Origin: Acidobacteriota bacterium | GTDB lineage: Bacteria; Actinomycetota; Acidimicrobiia; Spongiisociales; UBA5794 | Direction of reading: 5' to 3' | Length of the DNA: 5,369 nt | Assembly: GCA_022574065.1 (NCBI GenBank) | Contig: JACZST010000148.1 | Coordinates: 1-5,369, forward strand | Shown: positions 1 to 4,085 of the stretch, piece by piece | How the letters are laid out: each line of letters opens with the position of its first letter | Position numbering within the stretch: position 1 is the stretch's first letter | Notes under the pieces: generated by a model | Told to the model about the DNA's origin: nothing | Databases searched by the model: none | What the model saw: the letters and a program-made list of their open reading frames with translations, nothing else | Translations under genes and position numbers: made by a program

Positions 1-2
1 TG

Positions 3-269
3 GTGCCGAAGGATCAGGGCGAGGTGACCACGGCGGATGTGTTGGCGTTTATCACGGCGCAACGCTCGGCGGGTGACCCCAAGGTGGTGCGCCTGGCCGA
101 TGGCGAGTCGGGATTGTCGGCGCGGACGATCAAGCGCCGTCTCTCGTCGTTGTCGTCGATGTTCTCTTACCTGGTGACCCGCGGTGACGTGGACCGGAAC
201 CGGCAATGTGCTCGGCTGGCACCGCGAACCAGCAAGCTCGACGGACCGCACGCCGAAGTGCCGATATAG
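3..269 (+). pseudogene. tyrosine recombinase/integrase, N-terminal fragment
   Basis: The reading frame enters from the left window edge; the GTG at position 3 may be an internal valine rather than the start. Residues about 8-65 look like the SAM-like DNA-binding N-terminal domain of XerC/D-type phage integrases: an early 'TTADVLAFITAQRS' helix, then 'GLSARTIKRRLSSLSSMFSYL' trimmed here to the core 'LSARTIKRRLSSLSSMFSYL', then 'VTRGDVDRN'. Family members continue with a proline-rich linker and a catalytic domain carrying the R..H-x-x-R..Y residues. Here the frame reads about 20 more residues and stops at TAG 267-269, with no catalytic domain downstream in any frame I could read, so it cannot be an active recombinase. 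The last residues already lie in the ~60-bp repeat that starts at 255, which suggests the break is a recombination junction. Family assignment is from motif recognition only. Confidence 0.75.
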
Positions 270-314
270 AGCACTATCGGATCTGATCGTTATCGCTCAG
301 ATTGGGAGATCTGG
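255..314. repeat. imperfect direct repeat, copy A (~60 bp)
   Basis: This segment aligns with 805-863 in the same orientation: by my hand count about 46 of 60 columns match with a single one-base gap. Shared blocks are GAAGTGCCGAT, GAGCACT, ATCTG, TATCGCTC and GATC near the end. The first 21 bases contain the hairpin AGTGC-N9-GCACT (257-261 with 271-275), and in this copy there is also an overlapping alternative pairing CCGATA/TATCGG (261-266 with 275-280). Copy A covers the stop codon of the integrase fragment. Function unknown; candidates are a recombinase site, an element end, or a duplicated regulatory sequence. Confidence 0.75.
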
Positions 315-381
315 GCGGGTCGCCGGTCGGGCTCAGAACTGCAGGTCGGTCTAGCTGAGGAGTGGCGACTAGCACAGGCGC

Positions 382-615
382 CTAGCTCTCCGCTTGACCC
401 TCGAGTACGTCGAGGATGTGGGCGGTCTGTTCTTTCAGGTCGTGGAGGTCGGCCATCATGCGATTGGGGGGAAACGATTCGGGCATCTGGCCGAGCATCC
501 GTTCGCATATCTCCGAGCATCTTGCCCGAACCGCGGGGCCATCCAGCTGGACCATTTTCCGGAAGGCGAGAATGACCGCCGCTGCGAGCACCGCGAGAAT
601 CGCAAGTCGCTTCAT
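382..615 (-). CDS. small membrane-anchored protein with CxxxC, unknown function
   Basis: The product is 77 residues. Residues about 3-18 are strongly hydrophobic (LAILAVLAAAVILAF) after a Met-Lys-Arg start and before Arg-Lys, typical of an N-terminal membrane anchor or uncleaved signal. The soluble remainder contains Cys33 and Cys37 in 'CSEICERML', a 'MPESFPPNRMMADL' stretch and a probable C-terminal amphipathic helix ('LHDLKEQTAHILDVLEG'). The start at 613-615 is supported by an excellent Shine-Dalgarno sequence, AAGGAG, seven bases upstream. An overlapping plus-strand reading of the same DNA has no such signal. I do not recognise a named family, although the sequence has the feel of a conserved actinobacterial small protein. 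The gene stands alone between the two ~60-bp repeats, so it may be a mobile passenger. A redox or metal role for the cysteine pair is only a guess. Confidence 0.7.
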   Translation of the reverse strand: MKRLAILAVLAAAVILAFRKMVQLDGPAVRARCSEICERMLGQMPESFPPNRMMADLHDLKEQTAHILDVLEGQAES

Positions 616-622
616 GTCACGG

Positions 623-628
623 CTCCTT
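623..628 (-). promoter_or_regulatory. strong ribosome binding site of the small CxxxC protein gene
   Basis: On the minus strand this reads AAGGAG, with a seven-base spacer to the ATG at 615. It is the main evidence that this short frame is a real gene and that translation begins at this ATG. Confidence 0.75.
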
Positions 629-745
629 CAGCTTGCCGCATCGCGTCGTACGTCCGCCCGCGGGTAACGAGTCTCACCCCATCCAGACGTGGCAATACGA
701 CTGCGTGTCACATTCGACGCTAGATAGCCGATCCGCTGGGCAATA

Positions 746-759
746 GGGCCAAACGTCCC
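746..759. promoter_or_regulatory. DosR/DevR-type palindrome, candidate
   Basis: The sequence GGGCC-AAAC-GTCCC reads GGGAC-GTTT-GGCCC on the other strand and fits the GGGNC-N4-GNCCC core of the mycobacterial hypoxia regulator DosR (published consensus TTSGGGACTWWAGTCCCSAA), with one departure in the ten core arm bases. It lies about 130 bp upstream of the small CxxxC gene and about 320 bp upstream of the redoxin gene. Such a GC-rich motif could arise by chance in a window of this size, so the assignment is tentative. Confidence 0.3.
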
Positions 760-804
760 TGCAAGGTCGATCCGAGACATCTAGTCAGTGAGAAACCCGC
801 CCGG

Positions 805-863
805 GAAGTGCCGATCCCGAGCACTCGCGATCTGGGCGGTATCGCTCGTATCGGGTGATCGGG
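805..863. repeat. imperfect direct repeat, copy B (~59 bp)
   Basis: This is the second copy of the repeat at 255-314, in the same orientation and exactly 550 bp further along at its left end. It preserves the AGTGC-N9-GCACT hairpin (807-811 with 821-825), while three of the nine loop bases differ, so the arms are conserved better than the loop. The flanking sequences of the two copies do not match beyond the aligned block, arguing for a discrete unit rather than a larger tandem duplication. Confidence 0.75.
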
Positions 864-1037
864 AGTCGCTCATACCCAGCACTTGGGCCTCCTCGTGGCC
901 GAGGCAGCACCGCCGGGATCGTGTCCCTACTCGAGTTTCGCTGAGCTAGCGCTATCTCGGTACGAACCACGCTGCCTGGTGCCCCAAATAATGGACTGCG
1001 GCCAGCACGCTGGGGAATACCCTAGGACAGAGTGGGT

Positions 1038-1065
1038 TTGGAATTTAGTCTGGTAACGTACTAAT
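1038..1065 (+). promoter_or_regulatory. candidate promoter with overlapping operator-like palindrome
   Basis: An AT-rich patch lies just before the redoxin gene. TTGGAA (1038-1043) and ACTAAT (1060-1065) are separated by 16 bases and could serve as -35 and -10. Between and over them is the inverted repeat TTAGTCTGGTAACGTACTAA (1045-1064): five-base arms TTAGT/ACTAA plus two further symmetric pairs inside the ten-base centre. The size and symmetry suit a dimeric winged-helix repressor such as a MarR protein, and a MarR gene converges on the target gene. A transcript from this -10 would have a very short leader before the ribosome binding site at 1073-1078. Confidence 0.45.
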
Positions 1066-1081
1066 TGCGATCGGAGGGACG

Positions 1082-1915
1082 ATGCGGACGATCGAAAGAA
1101 CCAATCCACTCCCCGAAACGGGGGATACGTACCGATACGACCGGTTCTCGCCCAAGCTGCTCTTCCGGGACCTGCGTTTCAGCAACGACGCCCTGGCACC
1201 AGGAGACTTCCTTTCTGCGTACGAGCTTCCCACCCTCGACGGCGGGTCGATCCAGATCGGGGGAGATCGGGAGCAGCCATTGCTCCTGGTCACAGGATCG
1301 ATCACCTGCCCGATGACCGACAGCGCAATGCCGGTGATCGATACGCTGCACGAAGAGTTCGGAGATCGTGTCGACTTCGTGCTGCTCAACGTGCGCGAAG
1401 CGCACCCGGGAGCGCACTTCCCACAACCCGCCACTGACGAAGAGAAGCTGGGCCACGCTCGCTCCCTCAAAAAGCGATACGACGTGCCGTTCACGATCGC
1501 TGTCGACGCGCTCGACGGAGAGCTTCATCAGCGCCTGGACGCAAAACCCAACGCTGCGTTCCTCCTCGACGCTACTGGCGAGGTGGTGTTCAGAGCGCAG
1601 TGGGCTCGTGACGACCGCCTCATACGCGATGCGCTCCGGAGCATGCTCGAGGGGACCGCTCCCGTGAAGCGCCAGAGCAGGGCAATGCTGGGGCCGGTGG
1701 CAAGGGCGATGGGATCCGTCGACGACGTGATGCGGAGAGCCGGCCCAGGCGCCAGGCGCGACTTGTGGTGGAGCGCAAGCCCCATGGCGACGGCCGGACT
1801 GTTTGCCAGATTGTTCCGCTTCAAGCGAAGCGACCATCGCGGAATCGCCGCAGTAGTCGCGCTCGGAGCACTGATGGCAGCCGAAGTGGCGTTCCTCGTC
1901 AGTCTCTTCCTCTAG
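1082..1915 (+). CDS. deiodinase-like thioredoxin-fold protein, single Cys, C-terminal membrane anchor
   Basis: The 277-residue product has a thioredoxin-fold core at about residues 38-190. 'APGDFLSAYELPTLDG' is a redoxin-type entry; 'TGSITCPMTDSAMPVIDTLHEEFGDRVDF' has its centre at 'TGSITCPMT', matching the iodothyronine deiodinase active site 'GSCTUPPF', so Cys76 sits where those enzymes carry selenocysteine. 'NVREAHPGAHF' (103-113) matches the family's conserved E-A-H segment. Cys76 is the only cysteine, so resolution of any oxidised form would need a partner thiol. Residues 254-277 are a hydrophobic helix at the very C-terminus, suggesting a tail anchor with the catalytic domain in the cytoplasm. 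A basic linker precedes it. The ATG at 1082 follows GGAGGG (1073-1078) with a short three-to-four-base gap. Deiodination is not implied; a peroxide or thiol reductase role is likelier. Its 3' end overlaps the convergent MarR gene by 4 bp. Confidence 0.8.
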   Translation: MRTIERTNPLPETGDTYRYDRFSPKLLFRDLRFSNDALAPGDFLSAYELPTLDGGSIQIGGDREQPLLLVTGSITCPMTDSAMPVIDTLHEEFGDRVDFVLLNVREAHPGAHFPQPATDEEKLGHARSLKKRYDVPFTIAVDALDGELHQRLDAKPNAAFLLDATGEVVFRAQWARDDRLIRDALRSMLEGTAPVKRQSRAMLGPVARAMGSVDDVMRRAGPGARRDLWWSASPMATAGLFARLFRFKRSDHRGIAAVVALGALMAAEVAFLVSLFL

Positions 1916-2361
1916 CGGTCCTGATTCAGCGACAGCCCCTTGATCGTCGCTAGCGAACGCACCAAGACGTCCACCGAGGCCGGGTCGTTCTCATCGACAA
2001 GCCGTTCCCACATCTCATCGAGGATCAGCCGGGCGACGGGACGAAACTCCTCGGCCCTCGACGTGAGCCACACACGCTGGGAACGCCCATCTTCCTGGTC
2101 GATCTCGCGTGCTACCAGGCCGGCCGCTGCGGCGTCGCGGACAAGGGTCGTCATCGACTGCTTCGCGATACGCGCCCGGTCGGCGAGATCGCCCATGCGG
2201 AGTCCGTCTTCGTGGAAGAGGGGCAGCAAGATCGAACCGAAGGCAGGTCGCACCTCGGGAAAGCCGTGTGCCTTGCAGCGCTCGGCGAGAAGTGCGTCCC
2301 AGCGTTGTGAGGCCCGGGCCAACAGGTATCCGAGGTCGGTCCGCTCCGGAAGGTCTTCCAT
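1912..2361 (-). CDS. MarR-family transcriptional regulator
   Basis: The 149-residue product has MarR architecture: N-terminal dimerisation helices (about 7-50), a winged helix-turn-helix (about 52-101) with 'LRMGDLADRARIAKQSMTTL' as the DNA-binding helices, and the wing motif 'DQEDGRSQRVWLT' carrying the conserved Asp-x-Arg (Asp91, Arg93), then C-terminal dimerisation helices. It is a cytoplasmic dimeric repressor by family. Cys29 is its only cysteine and lies in the first helical region; a thiol-sensing role like that of OhrR is possible but unproved. I chose the ATG at 2359-2361; a GTG three codons upstream (2368-2370) is an alternative, and neither has a strong ribosome binding site. The gene is transcribed in the same direction as the CDF gene, 218 bp behind it, and converges with the deiodinase-like gene, whose promoter holds a suitable palindrome. 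Confidence 0.85.
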   Translation of the reverse strand: MEDLPERTDLGYLLARASQRWDALLAERCKAHGFPEVRPAFGSILLPLFHEDGLRMGDLADRARIAKQSMTTLVRDAAAAGLVAREIDQEDGRSQRVWLTSRAEEFRPVARLILDEMWERLVDENDPASVDVLVRSLATIKGLSLNQDR

Positions 2362-2579
2362 GCATCTCACGCTATCCGAGCTGCGACACCCATGACGACC
2401 CTCTGGTGCCCGTCGGTCTCGGGAACTCGGCAGGCCGAACACACCACTTCGCGCCGATCCTGCTGATCCTTGATGGCCTGGATCGCGGAAAGTGGTTGAA
2501 GCCTCGCACAGAACGACACTCACGCGAGCTCGCGGCGAACGGTCCAGCCGTCCAGGAACCGGCCTACGAGCTCCCGAGC
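2362..2579. other. intergenic stretch between CDF gene and MarR gene
   Basis: No confident gene lies here. On the minus strand a 50-codon frame (2367-2519, GTG start) ends five bases before the MarR ATG and contains a Cys-x-x-Cys pair in 'VVCSACRVPETDG', but it has no ribosome binding site and no recognised homology. Just after the CDF stop there is GAGCTC-CC-GAGCTC (2568-2581) and an imperfect stem CGGTCC/GGAACCG (2540-2545 with 2555-2561) without a T-run, at most a weak terminator. I could not place a MarR promoter. Confidence 0.4.
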
Positions 2580-3224
2580 TCAACCGCTGGCTTCCAACTC
2601 GGCCGCTTCCTGCAGGTTCTGGATCCCCTCGAAGGCCGAGGCGCCCGCCACGAGCATGGTGGCAGCCGGGTCCGCCCACCACCAGCCGAATGCGGTGTTG
2701 GCGACTAGGCCGAGCAGCACCGACGTCGCTAGCGCCGCGTCGAGGAACGTCATCCGGGCCTCTGCGGTCAGCGGCGCGGAGCCGAGGCGGACCCCGATGC
2801 GACGCTTCACCAGCGCAAGCGACAGCATGACCAGAGCGGTGACGGCCAGGTAGCCGACACCCAGCGGTGAGTCCTCGACGGTGTGGCCCGCCAGAAGCAC
2901 CACGGCCGCCGCGACGACGAGCACCGCGGCCAGCAGGAAGAAGGCGGCGGCGACCAGCCGTAACGCCCAGGCGGTGACGGCGGCGTCGTGCCGGTCGGGG
3001 TGGCGCAGATGCCACACCACGACGGACGACGCGAACACTTCGACCATCGAGTCCATGCCGAAGGCGATTAGTGCCAGCGACCGCGCCGCGATGCCGAGGC
3101 CGATCGTGATGAACATCTCCATCACGTTCCAGCCGATGGTGGCAAATTCGGCCCGCGCCGCGCCCTGCTCCAGCCTGGTCCTGGTCGCCGCGTCGAGCGA
3201 CGGATCAGCCGAGGTGGGGCGCAT
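2580..3224 (-). CDS. CDF-like cation transporter membrane domain, no cytoplasmic domain
   Basis: The 214-residue product has about six hydrophobic segments (roughly 27-46, 50-72, 86-112, 121-139, 159-178, 183-199), as in cation diffusion facilitators. Segment 2 carries 'SLALIAFGMDSMVEVFASS', the counterpart of the CDF 'SxAL..DxxHSxxD' region, and segments 5-6 carry 'EARMTFLDAALATSVLLG' and 'WWWADPAATM', the counterpart of 'LHSLSD...WADPIAAL'. Candidate metal ligands are Asp58 and Glu62 in segment 2 and Asp162 in segment 5. The histidine usual four residues before the last Asp appears to be Met158. The C-terminal ferredoxin-like domain of classical CDF proteins (about 290-330 residues total) is absent; short members of this kind occur in actinobacteria. 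Substrate cannot be inferred. The start at 3224 has no clear ribosome binding site and is the only in-frame candidate after an upstream stop; it lies 20 bp inside the end of the upstream minus-strand frame. Confidence 0.7.
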   Translation of the reverse strand: MRPTSADPSLDAATRTRLEQGAARAEFATIGWNVMEMFITIGLGIAARSLALIAFGMDSMVEVFASSVVVWHLRHPDRHDAAVTAWALRLVAAAFFLLAAVLVVAAAVVLLAGHTVEDSPLGVGYLAVTALVMLSLALVKRRIGVRLGSAPLTAEARMTFLDAALATSVLLGLVANTAFGWWWADPAATMLVAGASAFEGIQNLQEAAELEASG

Positions 3225-3465
3225 GCTTATCGGAGTCGATGCCTTCTTCGAGGCCGGGAGCGCTCAGGAGGTGGGGCATCATCTCAAGGGTCTGGACTGC
3301 CAGCACTGTGAAGGACGCGTGATGGCCGTCCACTGACGGCTTACCTTCGATCCTTGAGAAATAGTCCTCGACGACATGCTTTGCAGTGACCGCTAGGTGC
3401 CTGTTCACCATCAGCGCACTGCCGGAGACGAAGAGTGCAGTATGGGCCGATCTCACGAAGCGCAC
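3205..3465 (-). pseudogene. trypsin-like peptidase, probable N-terminal fragment
   Basis: An 86-residue frame starts at GTG 3463-3465. Residues 11-35 ('LFVSGSALMVNRHLAVTAKH' and following VVED) resemble the strand-turn-strand leading to the catalytic histidine of trypsin/DegP-type peptidases ('GSGFLVxxxxLLTAxHVV'), with His30 as the histidine. The frame ends before any Asp or GDSGG serine motif, so the triad is incomplete. From about residue 62 ('MMPHLLSAPGLEE') it no longer looks family-like, and it runs into the CDF start, overlapping it by 20 bp. There is no ribosome binding site, although TTGACA lies upstream on this strand (3483-3488). I read it as a truncated relic whose downstream part was replaced by the CDF region. 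It could also be a small unrelated protein coupled to the CDF gene. Confidence 0.4.
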
Positions 3466-3483
3466 ATCATGCTGATTATGTCA

Positions 3484-3542
3484 AGTTGGACCCGGTCTGG
3501 CGCGCAAGCAGGGCCATGGGACCCTAGACCGGGTACTCAACT
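3484..3542. repeat. nested inverted repeat in divergent intergenic region
   Basis: Perfect nine-base arms ACCCGGTCT (3490-3498) and AGACCGGGT (3526-3534) flank 27 bases. The pairing continues outside with AGTTG (3484-3488) against CAACT (3538-3542) after a small asymmetric bulge. Inside the loop is a second palindrome, GGGCC-ATGG-GACCC (3511-3524). There is no T-run, so it is not a typical terminator. It lies between the minus-strand peptidase fragment and the plus-strand sulfur genes, where both neighbours are truncated, so it may be an operator for the sulfur operon or mark a recombination junction. Confidence 0.6.
3511..3524. promoter_or_regulatory. second DosR-like palindrome, weak candidate
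   Basis: GGGCC-ATGG-GACCC also fits GGGNC-N4-GNCCC, but with two departures from the GGGAC/GTCCC arms. It lies in the loop of the larger inverted repeat and about 30 bp upstream of the recognisable rhodanese remnant. Its presence upstream of the rhodanese-DsrE-SQR set is suggestive; alone it is weak evidence. Confidence 0.25.
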
Positions 3543-3553
3543 CGAGGCACGCT

Positions 3554-3688
3554 GTAGCCCATGACAACCAACCACCCTCAGCCCTCAGCCTGCTGCACCG
3601 GCACGGGTTCCGGGCGCGCCGCCTCGAAGATGGGTTCCGCGAGTGGCGTCAAGCGGGACTCCCGGCGGCGGTGGGAGAAGAGCGGTAG
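3554..3688 (+). pseudogene. rhodanese domain, C-terminal remnant
   Basis: One reading frame through this stretch ends in a clear rhodanese tail: 'SALSLLHRHGFRARRLEDGF' followed by REWRQAGLPA, the counterpart of the family's '...AaxLLxxxGfxaxxLeGGfpeWxxAGLPv'. The matching region begins at about 3578. The segment where the active-site cysteine loop ('VxYCxxxxC') should be reads 'VAHDNQPP', without cysteine, and nothing rhodanese-like precedes it. The frame opens after TGA at 3473-3475 and contains no ATG, GTG or TTG, so it cannot be translated as it stands. It stops at TAG 3686-3688, two bases before the DsrE ATG, the spacing of a translationally coupled operon. In actinobacteria such tails often belong to ArsR-rhodanese fusions or single-domain sulfurtransferases; which one this was cannot be told. 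An ATG at 3561 opens a different frame and yields no recognisable protein. Confidence 0.65.
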
Positions 3689-3690
3689 CG

Positions 3691-4041
3691 ATGAGTGTGC
3701 TGGTGGTTTTGAACGACTCGCCCTATGGAACCGAGCGCAGCTACAACGGACTAGGGCTCGCCGCATCGCTCGCCAAACAAGAGGACGAGCAGGTACGGGT
3801 GTTCCTCATCGGCGACGCGGCAGCCTGCGCCAAGAGCGGCCAGAAGGTACCGCAGGGTTACTACAACCTCGAACCCATGCTGCGCTCGGTGACCCAGCGG
3901 GGCGGGGTGATCGGTGTCTGCGGAACGTGCATGGATGCTCGGGGCATCACCGACGATGAGCTTGCCGCCGGGTGCCACCGCAGCACCATGGACGAGTTGA
4001 CCGAGTGGACCCGACGAGCCGACCAAGTATTGGTCTTCTGA
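3691..4041 (+). CDS. DsrE/DsrF-like family protein
   Basis: The 116-residue product matches small cytoplasmic DsrE-family proteins, which carry or relay persulfide sulfur as homo- or hetero-oligomers. The N-terminal strand 'MSVLVVLNDSPYGTERSYNG' and 'VRVFLIGDAAACAKSGQKVP' (36-54) give the alpha/beta fold, and 'GVCGTCMDARGITDDEL' (75-91) is the conserved cysteine motif. Cysteines are Cys46, Cys77, Cys80 and Cys95; Cys77-Gly-Thr-Cys80 is the likely sulfur-carrying pair. I chose the ATG at 3691 rather than an upstream ATG at 3643 because the protein family begins there and the GGAG at 3674-3677 precedes it, although the 13-base spacing is long. The ATG follows the rhodanese remnant stop by two bases and the SQR-like gene begins 44 bp downstream, so this is the middle gene of a sulfur operon whose first gene is broken. 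Confidence 0.85.
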   Translation: MSVLVVLNDSPYGTERSYNGLGLAASLAKQEDEQVRVFLIGDAAACAKSGQKVPQGYYNLEPMLRSVTQRGGVIGVCGTCMDARGITDDELAAGCHRSTMDELTEWTRRADQVLVF

Positions 4042-4085
4042 CACGACCGGCTGAGACGAGATCGCTGAACACAAAGGGACGCACC

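Larger units (their letters stand above)
616..1081. other. long intergenic region with repeat B, a DosR-like palindrome and the redoxin promoter
   Basis: I see no convincing gene in these 466 bases. Minus-strand open frames at 785-970 and 927-1109 have no recognisable domain and no ribosome binding site. The region separates two divergently transcribed genes, so it should hold both promoters. Recognisable structures are the palindrome at 746-759, the second ~60-bp repeat at 805-863, a short inverted repeat CCCA/TGGG around 877-890, and the promoter with operator-like palindrome at 1038-1065. No clear promoter for the minus-strand gene could be placed. Confidence 0.6.

Noticed and set aside
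721..800. Possible tRNA because of a GGTCGATCC segment resembling a T-arm.
   Set aside because: No acceptor stem, anticodon arm or D-arm can be assembled around it.
255..863. Interpretation of the ~60-bp repeats as integron attC sites.
   Set aside because: The GTTRRRY/RYYYAAC core sites are not present, and the nearby recombinase fragment looks XerC/D-like without visible IntI features.
1061..1837. 258-codon minus-strand frame opposite the deiodinase-like gene.
   Set aside because: No domain or ribosome binding site; it is a GC-driven shadow of a well-supported gene.
2367..2519. 50-codon minus-strand frame with a Cys-x-x-Cys pair just upstream of MarR.
   Set aside because: No ribosome binding site or family similarity; kept only as a note in the intergenic entry.
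2540..2561. Terminator between the CDF and MarR genes.
   Set aside because: The stem is short and bulged and has no T-run, so it does not meet the standard for an intrinsic terminator.
2362..3015. Long upstream extension of the MarR frame on the minus strand (total 367 codons).
   Set aside because: The extension is Arg/Gly/Pro-rich and runs antisense-frame through the CDF gene; only the last 149 codons have MarR features.
3561..3959. 132-codon plus-strand frame starting MTTNHPQPSACCTG.
   Set aside because: It runs out of frame through both the rhodanese remnant and DsrE, and past its first residues resembles nothing.
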